Shown here piece by piece: positions 23,311-31,193 of a stretch of DNA of 64,000 nucleotides. This DNA comes from Castellaniella sp035707805 (lineage in GTDB: Bacteria; Pseudomonadota; Gammaproteobacteria; Burkholderiales; Burkholderiaceae_B), in NCBI GenBank assembly GCA_035707805.1, contig DASSTS010000024.1:62001-126000 (forward strand). Direction: 5' to 3'. Every line of letters starts with the position of its first letter. Positions within the stretch are counted from its first letter, which is position 1. Made by a program: the position numbers and the translations under genes. The notes beneath the pieces were generated by a model. The model searched no databases, had not been told where the DNA came from, and saw only the letters and a program-made list of their open reading frames with translations.

Positions 23311-24351
23311 TCAGCGCGCCAGCCGCCCCCAGATGCGCACGCGGCTGATGCCGCCGTCGGGGAACATGTTCACCCGCACGTGCGAGACCGGGCCGACCGG
23401 CTGCAGCACGGCGCCTTCGTAGAAGTGCTGCTTGTCCATCTCGGTCTTCTGCTCGCCCAGGATCACGGGCCAGAACATGGCCTGCGTGACCAGGGACTGG
23501 TCGGTGGATTCCTTCACCAGCGCGCCCTGCACCGACACGCGGTCGGGGTAGTTGCCCTTGAAGTGCGCGGTGTCGATCTCGATCTTCTCGACGGTCACGG
23601 CGTGGCCCAGTTCGATGATCACCCAGTCGTTGCCCGGCTCGCGGCGGCGGCGGGTTTCCCAGCCGTCGCCCATGTTCACCCCGCGGCCCGGCGTGAGCAG
23701 CGGCATCGGCGAACCGAAGTGGGAATCGTTGTAGGCCACGATCCGCCCGCCGCTGGCGAGCGCCGAGACCTCGTACAGCTGGCTGGCATCCTTGCTGTCC
23801 CAGTCGCAGGCCGGCTGGCCGTAGACACGCAGGCGGGCCACGCCGCCGTCCGGGAAGATGTTCAGGCGCAGGTGCGTCCAGACGCGCTCGTCGTCGATCT
23901 CGACGAAATGATGGGAATTGCCCTGCAGGGACTTGGCCGGGACGATCTCGACCCATTCGGTCCGCTCGTCGGGCTCGCCCTCGCAGCGGGCGACCTGGAC
24001 GGACGCCGCCGGCGGGAAATTGCCGGTGAAGTGGCTGGTGTTGATGTCCAGGCCCCGGATGGTGCCCGGCAGGCCCAGCTTGACGACGGCGGTGTCGTTG
24101 CCGCCGTTGCGGCGGCGGCGGGTCTCCCAGCCGTCCATCCACTTGCCGTGGTCGTCGAACTTGCCGACGATGAAGACCGGCTCGGAGTCCTGCAGCATGC
24201 GCGAGGCGCTGGCGAAAAATTCGTCCGTGCAGGACAGGACCTTGGCGCCCAGCTTTTCGCTCAGCAGGTTCGGGTGGCGGGTCGCAAAGGCGGGCAGGTC
24301 GACGGCCGGGGCGTCGATCACCGTGCCGACGGGCAGATTGGGTGAGGCCAT
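23311..24351 (-). CDS. alc: Allantoicase
   Basis: A 346-residue enzyme made of two allantoicase repeats (about residues 25-180 and 200-345), each with a DGWETRRRR block and a terminal GG(V/I)(A/S)R(L/V)R(V/I)(Y/W)G strand. It hydrolyses allantoate to ureidoglycolate and urea. FDDHGKWMDGWETRRRR and NDSHFGSPMPLLTPGRGVNMGDGW are strongly conserved family segments. It lies 136 bases downstream of puuE and directly upstream of the M20 gene. The start at 24351 begins MASPNLPVGTV; the open frame extends further without a ribosome site. Confidence 0.95.
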   Translation of the reverse strand: MASPNLPVGTVIDAPAVDLPAFATRHPNLLSEKLGAKVLSCTDEFFASASRMLQDSEPVFIVGKFDDHGKWMDGWETRRRRNGGNDTAVVKLGLPGTIRGLDINTSHFTGNFPPAASVQVARCEGEPDERTEWVEIVPAKSLQGNSHHFVEIDDERVWTHLRLNIFPDGGVARLRVYGQPACDWDSKDASQLYEVSALASGGRIVAYNDSHFGSPMPLLTPGRGVNMGDGWETRRRREPGNDWVIIELGHAVTVEKIEIDTAHFKGNYPDRVSVQGALVKESTDQSLVTQAMFWPVILGEQKTEMDKQHFYEGAVLQPVGPVSHVRVNMFPDGGISRVRIWGRLAR

Positions 24352-24487
24352 GGAAATACGCTCCAGAGATTCAGAGGGAAGCCATCCGGGCCGTGCCCGG
24401 ACGGGTGCGGGGCGCCAGGCGGCAGGCCCGGCGGGAAAAAAGCTCGTGACAAGGGACGCGGGCCGGCGCGTTTCGCCGGCCGGCGGA

Positions 24488-25414
24488 TCAGGCCTGGAAG
24501 GGGTGTTCCTTGACCCAGTGCCGCGCAACGTCGGCGCGCGTGGCGATCCATACCCGGTCGTGCTGCTGGATGTGATCCAGGAATCGCTGCAGGCCGGCGA
24601 AACGCGCCGGGCGCCCCGTCAGGCGGCAGTGCAAGCCGACCGACAGCATCTTGGGCGCGGTCTCGCCTTCGGCATACAGCACGTCGAAGGCGTCGCGCAG
24701 GTAATGGAAGAAATGGTCGCCCGTGTTGAAGCCCTGCGGCGAGGCGAAGCGCATGTCGTTGGTGTCCAGGGTGTAGGGCACGATCAGTTGCGGATGCGTC
24801 TTGCCCTCGCCCACGTCGACCTGCGTCCAGAACGGCAGGTCGTCGCCGTAGTAGTCGGCGTCGTACAGGAACTGGCCCTCCTCGGCGACGATGCGCAGCG
24901 TGTTGGGGCTGTCGCGCCCGGTGTACCAGCCGTCAGGGTGGCGGCCCAGCAGCCGCGTGACGATTTCCACGCAACGCTGGAAATGCTCGCGCTCGACCGA
25001 TTCGGACACGTTCTGGTAGTGGATCCAGCGGTAGCCGTGGCAGGCGACCTCGTGGCCCAGCTCGACGAAGGCGCGCGCGACCTCGGGGTTGCGCTCCAGC
25101 GCCATGCCCACGCCGAAGACGGTCAGCGGCAGGCCGCGGCGTTCGAATTCCCGCAGGATGCGCCAGACGCCGGCCCGCGAGCCGTATTCGTAGATCGATT
25201 CCATGGACAGGTGGCGGTCCGGATAGGCGGCCGCGCCGATGATCTCCGACAGGAACTGTTCCGACCCCGAGTCGCCATGCAGGACGCAGTTCTCGCCGCC
25301 TTCCTCGTAGTTCAGGACGAACTGCACGGCAACGCGCGCCTGCCCCGGCCAGTTGGCATGCGGCGGGGTGCGGCCGTAGCCGGCCAGGTCACGCGGGTAA
25401 TGAGGGTCTGTCAT
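24488..25414 (-). CDS. puuE: Allantoinase PuuE (polysaccharide-deacetylase fold)
   Basis: A 308-residue NodB-fold protein matching PuuE: MTDPHYPRDLAGYGRTPPHA, VQFVLNYEEGGENCVLHGDSGSE, GVWRILREFERRGLPLTVFGVGMALERNPEVA and GHEVACHGYRWIHYQ. PuuE is the metal-independent allantoinase that opens allantoin to allantoate, unrelated to the amidohydrolase AllB. It is the first structural gene downstream of the GntR regulator, followed by allantoicase, so the two sequential steps are co-transcribed. Confidence 0.95.
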   Translation of the reverse strand: MTDPHYPRDLAGYGRTPPHANWPGQARVAVQFVLNYEEGGENCVLHGDSGSEQFLSEIIGAAAYPDRHLSMESIYEYGSRAGVWRILREFERRGLPLTVFGVGMALERNPEVARAFVELGHEVACHGYRWIHYQNVSESVEREHFQRCVEIVTRLLGRHPDGWYTGRDSPNTLRIVAEEGQFLYDADYYGDDLPFWTQVDVGEGKTHPQLIVPYTLDTNDMRFASPQGFNTGDHFFHYLRDAFDVLYAEGETAPKMLSVGLHCRLTGRPARFAGLQRFLDHIQQHDRVWIATRADVARHWVKEHPFQA

Positions 25415-25462
25415 GAAGAAAGTCTCCTGGTGAATGAAGAACGGCGAGCCGGCCCGCGCGGG

Positions 25463-26221
25463 TCAGCGCCGCACGTTGAATCCCGACCAGGGATCGGCGG
25501 CCTCGTCCGGCGGGGCCTCCATCCGCTGCTCGCAGTCCTGAAGGTGATGATCCATGGCCGAGCGCGCGCCCTGGGCGTCGCGCCGCCGGATGTGGTCCAG
25601 GATGTCGCGGTGCTCGACGTAAGAGCAGGCGCTGCCCTCGGGGCCGTCGCCCAGGGCGATGATGAGCGTCGTGCGCGCGCACAGACCCGAGAGCATCTCG
25701 GTCAGCACCTGGTTGTCCAGCAGCCGGGCCAATTCCACGTGAAAGGCGTTCGACAGGCGCAGCCAGCTGATCCGGTCGCCGTGCTCGTAGGCGCGCTGCT
25801 CGCGCCCGACCATGTCGTCCAGGGGCGCCAGGCGCTGGTCCAGGTCGTCCAGGGCGACCAGCTGGTCGATGGTGACGCCTTCCAGGGCGCGCCGCATGGC
25901 GAACACGTCGCGGACCTCTTTGGGCGAGGCCTGCCAGACGTGGGCGCCGCGGTTGGGCTCGATCAGGACGATCTTGTCGTGCGCCAGCTGCGCCAGCGCG
26001 GCCCGCACCGTGCTGCGCGAACAATCGAAGATCGCGCACAGCCGGGCCTCGGTCAGCTTGGCTCCGGGCAGCAGGCGGCGGTCCATGGCGGCGTCGAAAA
26101 TCTCGTCATAGACACGCTGCACTTCCGTGGGGTTGCTGACGGCCTTGGGCGCGCGCAGGGACGAGGCCCGAGGGGCCTGCAGGTCCGGCGAGATGCCGCG
26201 GGGAGGTTTCAACTGGAGCAT
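25463..26221 (-). CDS. GntR/FadR-type regulator of purine catabolism
   Basis: A 252-residue regulator: a long N-terminal arm, a GntR winged helix (about residues 33-95, KLTEARLCAIFDCSRSTVRAALAQLAHDKIVLIEPNRGAHV) and an FCD ligand domain (about 104-230, with Asp and His residues NAFHVELARLL and YVEHRDILDHIRR that bind a metal in this class). It should repress both the leftward puuE-alc-M20 operon and the rightward uraH-puuD operon through the two ATTGTTGACAAT sites. ATG at 26221 is preferred because the predicted transcript starts near 26265, downstream of the TTG at 26272 that would otherwise extend the frame. Confidence 0.88.
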   Translation of the reverse strand: MLQLKPPRGISPDLQAPRASSLRAPKAVSNPTEVQRVYDEIFDAAMDRRLLPGAKLTEARLCAIFDCSRSTVRAALAQLAHDKIVLIEPNRGAHVWQASPKEVRDVFAMRRALEGVTIDQLVALDDLDQRLAPLDDMVGREQRAYEHGDRISWLRLSNAFHVELARLLDNQVLTEMLSGLCARTTLIIALGDGPEGSACSYVEHRDILDHIRRRDAQGARSAMDHHLQDCEQRMEAPPDEAADPWSGFNVRR

Positions 26222-26261
26222 GGATGCGCGGCCCGACTGTCGGGCTTCATGATCGACAAAA

Positions 26262-26317
26262 ATTGTTGACAATTATTGGCGATCACGCGAGAATCGTCAA
26301 CACAAATTGTTGACAAT
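26262..26317. promoter_or_regulatory. Face-to-face promoters and paired GntR operators
   Basis: ATTGTTGACAAT occurs at 26262-26273 and 26306-26317, 44 bp apart, each with 5-bp arms ATTGT/ACAAT. On the plus strand TTGACA (26266-26271), 17 bases, GAGAAT (26289-26294) points to uraH. On the minus strand TTGACG (26295-26300), 17 bases, AATAAT (26272-26277) points to the regulator gene. The two promoters overlap and converge on the same 35 bp, both covered by the operators. Confidence 0.75.
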
Positions 26318-26415
26318 GAGTCGGCATCCCTGCCAAGTCCGGTTTCCGGGCACGGCGGATCCGACATAAACCTTCCTGTCCCGCCCGGCCTTCCACGGCC
26401 GGACGCGCACCGGAT

Positions 26416-26452
26416 CCGGCATCCCGGCGCCCTTCCCGGCGGCGGATGCCGG
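26416..26452 (+). repeat. Hairpin in the uraH leader
   Basis: CCGGCATCC (26416-26424) and GGATGCCGG (26444-26452) form a 9-bp stem with a GC-rich loop, 57 bases before the start codon. The 192-base leader 26318-26509 otherwise shows no gene. It may be messenger structure. Confidence 0.4.
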
Positions 26453-26509
26453 GCCGGGATGGCCACACCGGGGGCCCACTGACAGGATATTGACCGGGGA
26501 TCAAATCTC

Positions 26510-26863
26510 ATGGGAAAACTTTCCACCCATGTCCTGGACACCGTACACGGTGTGCCGGCTCAGGGCGTCGCCCTGGAACTCTATCGCCTGGACGGCGATA
26601 CCCGCACCCTGCTCGCGCAGACCGTCACGAACCACGACGGCCGCTGCGATGCGCCCCTGCTCAGCGGCGACGCCCTGGTCAAGGGCACCTACGAGCTGGT
26701 CTTCCATGCGGGGGATTACTTCGCGGCCAAGGGCGTGAACCTGCCCGAACCGCGCTTCGTCGACGTGGTGGTGCTGCGGTTTGGCGTGGCCAATCCGGAA
26801 CAGAACTACCACGTGCCGCTGGTCGTCACGCCGTGGACCTGGTCCACGTACCGCGGCAGCTGA
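26510..26863 (+). CDS. uraH: 5-hydroxyisourate hydrolase
   Basis: A 117-residue transthyretin-related protein: MGKLSTHVLDTVHGVPAQGV with the catalytic His7, the internal Arg of the ELYRLDGD region, NYHVPLVVTPWTWSTYRGS with the second His and the invariant YRGS C-terminus. It hydrolyses the unstable product of urate oxidation to OHCU. It precedes puuD by 52 bases in one operon. No OHCU decarboxylase gene is present nearby. Confidence 0.95.
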   Translation: MGKLSTHVLDTVHGVPAQGVALELYRLDGDTRTLLAQTVTNHDGRCDAPLLSGDALVKGTYELVFHAGDYFAAKGVNLPEPRFVDVVVLRFGVANPEQNYHVPLVVTPWTWSTYRGS

Positions 26864-26915
26864 TCCGCCGACACCCGTAATCCCCTGATCCATAACAAGT
26901 AGAGGAGACCTCGTC

Positions 26916-28151
26916 ATGGAAGGTTTTTTCCTGGAATACGGCAATCTGCTGCTGCGCTGGCTGCACGTGATCGCCGCCATCGCCTGGATTGGCGAATCGA
27001 TCTATTTCGTCATGCTGGACCTCAGCCTGCATGCCCCCAAGAGCGAGCACAGCCGCAAACTGGGCGTCCACGGTGAAATGTGGGCCGTGCACGGCGGCGG
27101 TTTCTACCACAACCAGAAATACCTGACCAACCCCGCCGAGCTGCCCGACGACCTGCACTGGTCGTTCTGGAAAGCCTACACCACCTGGCTGTCCGGTTTC
27201 GGCCTGTTCATGCTGCTGTACCTGCTGAAGGCCGACATCTACCTGGTGAACCCGGCCAGCCCCTGGGAATGGGCGCGCAACATGAGCGGCGTCCAGGCCG
27301 GCATCCTGGCCGTGCTGTTCCTGGTGGTGGGCTACAACGTCTATTCGCGCCTGTGCCGCATCATCAGCCCGACCGTCAACCGCGACGGCTGGCTGAGCGC
27401 CGCCGTGGGCGTGATGATGGTGCTGGTGGCCTGGCTGACGACCCAGATCTTCCCGGGCCGCGCGGCGTTCCTGATCACCGGGGCGCTGATGGCCACCTGC
27501 ATGTCGGCCAACGTGTTCTTCTGGATCATCCCGGGGCAGCGCCGCATGGTCAAGGCCCTGAAGGCCGGCGAAAAGCCCAACCCCCTGGACGGCGCCTGGG
27601 GCAAGCAGCGTTCGGTGCACAACACCTATTTCACGCTGCCGGTGATCTTCCTGATGCTCAGCAACCACTATTCATTCACCTACTCGAATGAATACGCCTG
27701 GGTCATCATGTCGCTGTTCATCTTCGCCGGCGCCGCGATCCGCCAGTATTTCGTGCTGCGCCACACCGGCAAGAACGATCTGCGCTATCCGGCCGCGGGC
27801 ATCATCATGCTGGCCCTCATCGGCTGGATCGCCGCCCCGGCGCCCACGCCGGCGGCGGCCCCCGCCCCCACCGCCAGCCAGGCCGGCGGCACCGCCGCCC
27901 CCGCGGCGGTCACGGTGGCGCAGGTGCACGGCATCATCGAGGCCCGCTGCGTGGAATGCCATTCGGCCAAGCCCACGCAGCCCGGTTTCGCGGCCGCGCC
28001 GGCCGGCATCATGCTGGACACCACGGCCGAGACGCTGCAGCACGCCGCGCAGATCAAGCAGGTCGTGGGCAACCGCTACATGCCGCTGGCCAACCTGACG
28101 AAGATGACCGACGAGGAGCGCGCCGTCATCGCCGCCTGGAACGGGCAGTAA
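26916..28151 (+). CDS. puuD: Urate hydroxylase/oxidase PuuD with C-terminal cytochrome c domain
   Basis: A 411-residue protein. Residues 1 to about 300 are a membrane domain of eight helices (start FFLEYGNLLLRWLHVIAAIAWIGESIYFVMLDLSL), the PuuD urate-oxidising module. An Ala/Pro-rich linker (about 305-330) leads to a small cytochrome c domain with the haem motif CVECH (about 345-349) and a distal Met in NRYMPLANLTKMTDEE. It oxidises urate to 5-hydroxyisourate and passes electrons through the cytochrome to the respiratory chain. A strong terminator follows. Confidence 0.95.
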   Translation: MEGFFLEYGNLLLRWLHVIAAIAWIGESIYFVMLDLSLHAPKSEHSRKLGVHGEMWAVHGGGFYHNQKYLTNPAELPDDLHWSFWKAYTTWLSGFGLFMLLYLLKADIYLVNPASPWEWARNMSGVQAGILAVLFLVVGYNVYSRLCRIISPTVNRDGWLSAAVGVMMVLVAWLTTQIFPGRAAFLITGALMATCMSANVFFWIIPGQRRMVKALKAGEKPNPLDGAWGKQRSVHNTYFTLPVIFLMLSNHYSFTYSNEYAWVIMSLFIFAGAAIRQYFVLRHTGKNDLRYPAAGIIMLALIGWIAAPAPTPAAAPAPTASQAGGTAAPAAVTVAQVHGIIEARCVECHSAKPTQPGFAAAPAGIMLDTTAETLQHAAQIKQVVGNRYMPLANLTKMTDEERAVIAAWNGQ

Positions 28152-28170
28152 GCGGCACCGTCCCCGCACA

Positions 28171-28205
28171 AGGGGCCGCCGGTTCATGCCGGCGGCCCCT
28201 TTTTC
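28171..28205 (+). terminator. Rho-independent terminator after puuD
   Basis: A 12-bp GC-rich stem, 28171-28182 paired with 28189-28200, loop of six bases, then a T-run. The stop codon of the convergent pilV gene lies at its edge. Confidence 0.9.
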
Positions 28206-29331
28206 ATTGGTTGGGCTGGCAGACGATGCCCTGGCTGAGGCCCTCGGCGGACACCAGGGACCCGCTTTCCGCCACCAGCAGGGGGATGTAGCCGGCGCCG
28301 CAGCTGCAGGTGCCGGTCACGGGATTGCCGGTGGCCATCCCCGTCTGGCTGAAGCAGCCCCGGCGGCTGTTGTACAGGTATCCGCCGCCCGCCGGCCGGG
28401 CCAGCGGCCGCCAGCGTCCCTGCTGGCACACCAGCAGCCCGGCATAACGGCTGTCGCGGCCCACGGCCCCTTCCGCGGCGCAGGCGGCGCCGCCGCTCCA
28501 GGCCTGTTCCAGGACGAGGCCTTCGCGCGCCTGCAGCCAGGCGCCGCTGCGCACATTGCCCCGCACCGAGGCCTCGCCCTGGAAGTCGGGGTCGCGCTCG
28601 TCGCGCACGCGCAGATAGTCGGCGCCCGCGGCGGGGTCGTCCGGCGGCGGGCTGTCCGCCGCCGGCGCCAGGGCGGCCAGCAGGGCCACCGTCCCGGGCG
28701 CGGCGGAAAGCCCTGCGGGCAGCGGCACCCGCCGGCCCGGTCCGCTCAGCCATCCCGGATCCCGGGGCCAGACCACCAGGCCGCGGCCCCGGGAGGCCAG
28801 CAGCCATTCCGCAACCAGGGACTCATCCACCCCGCCCTGCCCGCGCCGCAGCGGGATCGCGGCGGCGACCACGGCCTGCAGCACGCACGGCGCCTGGATG
28901 CAAGGATCGGTGCGCTGCACGCTCAGGTTCAGCGTCTGGCGCAAGGGGCCGGCATCCTGCCAGCCTGCGGGCAGCAGGCTGGCGGCGCGCAGCTCTTCCC
29001 AGGTCGGCGAGCGCCAGTCGGCGTATCCCCGGGCGGCCAGCGCATCCGGGCCCACGGCCTGGCCCAGCTCGGCGGCATGGCGCTGCAGATAGGCTTGCGC
29101 CGCGGCCTGGGCGGTTTCCATCCAGGCCGCCAGCGCCTGGGCCTGCAGCACGCGCACGCGCTGGGCCCATTCCTGCCCCGCCCAGACGGCCAGCGCCAGG
29201 CCCAGCACCGCCAGCACCATGAACTCCAGCAGCAGGGAGCCCCGCTGACGGGCGCGGCGCACGCCGGCGCAGGACGAGGGCCGCCTCCGGTCCGACCAGA
29301 ACCGGCCTGCCCGGATGCGCTCAGCGCACAT
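28204..29331 (-). CDS. pilV: PilV-like minor type IVb prepilin
   Basis: A 375-residue protein with a 31-residue basic leader ending RQRG and then SLLLEFMVLAVLGLALAVWAG, a prepilin-type helix with Glu at +5. The long exported domain has several cysteines (for example CIQAPC, GCFSQTG, CSCGAGY near the C-terminus) likely paired in disulfides. Size, helix and final position in the operon match the PilV tip adhesin of R64-type pili, the part that contacts recipient or host cells. Its start overlaps the 3' end of pilS by 11 bases. No recombination sites or recombinase gene follow, so the C-terminus is fixed. Confidence 0.82.
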   Translation of the reverse strand: MCAERIRAGRFWSDRRRPSSCAGVRRARQRGSLLLEFMVLAVLGLALAVWAGQEWAQRVRVLQAQALAAWMETAQAAAQAYLQRHAAELGQAVGPDALAARGYADWRSPTWEELRAASLLPAGWQDAGPLRQTLNLSVQRTDPCIQAPCVLQAVVAAAIPLRRGQGGVDESLVAEWLLASRGRGLVVWPRDPGWLSGPGRRVPLPAGLSAAPGTVALLAALAPAADSPPPDDPAAGADYLRVRDERDPDFQGEASVRGNVRSGAWLQAREGLVLEQAWSGGAACAAEGAVGRDSRYAGLLVCQQGRWRPLARPAGGGYLYNSRRGCFSQTGMATGNPVTGTCSCGAGYIPLLVAESGSLVSAEGLSQGIVCQPNQ

Positions 29332-30028
29332 GGAACACGAACTGATTGACGTCCCCCTTGCCGCAGCCGGACTCCGCCGCCAGCGCGTTGTAGTGGATCG
29401 TGTCGTCCTTGACCGTGCGGGCCGTCCCGCCGTCGGCGCTGAGGGTGATGCGCTCGGCCACCCGCTGCAGCACGGAGGCGATGGAGGGGCAGGCCACGTG
29501 GTTCACCCGCAGCAGGCGCAGCACGAATCCGGTCCCGGCCTCGTCGGCCTCGACTTCGACCGTCCCGCCGCCGCCCAGGCCATGCAGGATCGAGCCGTCG
29601 TCGGCCCGCGTCAGCACCGTCGAATCCGCGATCATGGAAGCCAGATTGGCGGTGCCGATCCCGGCATAGGGCGGGTCGCCCGAGGTGCCCGCATTGACCC
29701 GGGTATGCATCACGAAACGCGCCAGTTCCTGCCCGACCTTGGGGACCTTGTTCTCGAGCACGTAGCCGCCGATGGCCGGGATGCCGATCACCGCGATCAG
29801 CAGCACGATGGCGGTCACGATGGACACCTCGATCAGCGAGAAGCCCCGCTGGGATTGCCGGCCTCGCGCCGGACCGCCCCGCGGACGACGCGGGGCCTCG
29901 GCCTTGCGCCAGAGCGTCCGCAAACCGGCATGCCGGCGCGCGCGGCGTCCGGCGCGGCCGTCCGCGCGGTGCCCTGCGCCCGTGTCCGGGACGGCTTCCT
30001 CGTCCCAAGCTTCCTGTTCTGCCTGCAT
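29321..30028 (-). CDS. pilS: PilS-like type IVb major prepilin with a long leader
   Basis: A 235-residue prepilin. The cleavage site is RG-FSLIEV (Gly62, Phe63 as +1, Glu67 as +5) followed by a hydrophobic helix SIVTAIVLLIAVIGIPAIGGYVLENK. The mature part (173 residues) holds two cysteines, ACPSIAS and ESGCGKG, suited to the C-terminal disulfide loop, and ends NQFVFHVR. The leader of 62 residues is unusually long and Arg-rich; the ATG at 30028 is well fixed by AAAGGAGG six bases upstream. An internal TTG would shorten the leader to about 26 residues but has no comparable ribosome site. Confidence 0.88.
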   Translation of the reverse strand: MQAEQEAWDEEAVPDTGAGHRADGRAGRRARRHAGLRTLWRKAEAPRRPRGGPARGRQSQRGFSLIEVSIVTAIVLLIAVIGIPAIGGYVLENKVPKVGQELARFVMHTRVNAGTSGDPPYAGIGTANLASMIADSTVLTRADDGSILHGLGGGGTVEVEADEAGTGFVLRLLRVNHVACPSIASVLQRVAERITLSADGGTARTVKDDTIHYNALAAESGCGKGDVNQFVFHVR

Positions 30029-30068
30029 ATTGCCTCCTTTGCCGTTGACCGGCGACGAACGCCCGCCC

Positions 30069-31193
30069 TCATTGGCTGGCGTGAAACATCATCCAGCCCC
30101 GACGCAGTTCGTCGATGGCCGCGTAATGCCACCAGCCCAGGGCCAGCACGAAACCGACGCCCGCCAGCAGCGTCAGCCAGCGCAGGGCCTGGGCCTGGAT
30201 GCGGATGCGGTCCTGCCAGACGGCGGACATCCGCTCGTGCGCGGCCTGCAGGCCCGCCGGCAGGCCGCGCGCCGCCACCATGTCCTCCAGGTACCAATAG
30301 AGTTCGCGATCCAGCAGTCCAGTGTCGAAGGCGGCCGCGCCCGCCTGTCCCTGGTCGACGCGCCAGACCATGCCCCGCAGGTGGGCCGCCAGCCAGGGCG
30401 TGGCGCCGTCAAGCAAGAGCACGATCACCGGCCGCAGCTGGGACGAACCGCCCGCGTCCGGCTGCAGCAGGATGGCGGCCAGCACCAGGACGCGCAGCGC
30501 CTGCACCTGGCGGTAGAGGCGCCAGGGGCCAAATCGATCGAGCCGCCGGCGCCACGGGCCGCAGGCGCGCGGCAAGGCGAACAGCGTGCCGGCCAGCGAC
30601 ACGCCGGCCGCCAGCGGCACGCAGAATCCCCAGTCCCGCAGGAACCCGGCCGCGGAAAACAGAGCGCGGGCCCAGGGCCCCTGATACGGGGCCGGCAGGC
30701 CCTGGAAGGCCTGCTGCAAGGCCGGCACGGTCCAGGCGGGCAGCGCCAGCACCAGCAGGCTCGCCACCACCAGGGCTGCCGCCGCCGAGCCCAGCGTGGC
30801 CCACAGCAGCCGGCGCGTGCGGATCAGCAGGCCGAGATGCCGCGCCAGGGCCTGGAAGCATGCCAGCAGGCGCGCGTTGCCCAAGCCCTGGGCCACCCGG
30901 ATCAGCGCCCGCTCATCGGCCGGAAAGCAATGGCGCCAGGTGGCGTGCAGGTCGCCGCCGCTGGCCTCGCAGGCGGCGGACCAGTCGCGCGCCAGCCGGC
31001 CGCGCCCCGTCGCCGGACCGTAGCGGACGGCATCCCGGTCGAAGAGTTCGCGTACGGTCAGGCGGCCCTGCGCGCCGGCCAGCACGGCATGCGCATAGTC
31101 CAGATAGTCGGCCCGCCGGCTGGCGAAACGCCAGGCATCGAGGCGCCGCAGCCAGTCGCGCGGCAGGCGCCGCGCGCGGATCAGGGTCAGCAT
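30069..31193 (-). CDS. pilR: PilR-like inner-membrane platform protein (GspF family)
   Basis: A 374-residue protein with a cytoplasmic helical domain (about 1-125), membrane helices at about 128-152 (LLWATLGSAAAALVVASLLVLALPAW), 183-208 and 340-360, and a second GspF-like cytoplasmic repeat between them. It is the polytopic assembly platform on which the pilus ATPase acts. The start overlaps the end of pilQ by 7 bases. The divergence from canonical GspF is large, but position between the ATPase and pilin genes supports the call. Confidence 0.82.
   Translation of the reverse strand: MLTLIRARRLPRDWLRRLDAWRFASRRADYLDYAHAVLAGAQGRLTVRELFDRDAVRYGPATGRGRLARDWSAACEASGGDLHATWRHCFPADERALIRVAQGLGNARLLACFQALARHLGLLIRTRRLLWATLGSAAAALVVASLLVLALPAWTVPALQQAFQGLPAPYQGPWARALFSAAGFLRDWGFCVPLAAGVSLAGTLFALPRACGPWRRRLDRFGPWRLYRQVQALRVLVLAAILLQPDAGGSSQLRPVIVLLLDGATPWLAAHLRGMVWRVDQGQAGAAAFDTGLLDRELYWYLEDMVAARGLPAGLQAAHERMSAVWQDRIRIQAQALRWLTLLAGVGFVLALGWWHYAAIDELRRGWMMFHASQ

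Noticed and set aside
26222..26272. TTG start extending the GntR regulator
   Set aside because: The predicted transcript start (about 26265) is downstream of it and the codons overlap the operator.
28100..28330. Possible shufflon repeats at the 3' end of pilV
   Set aside because: I looked for repeated inverted segments and a second PilV C-terminus and saw only the puuD terminator. No recombinase gene is near.
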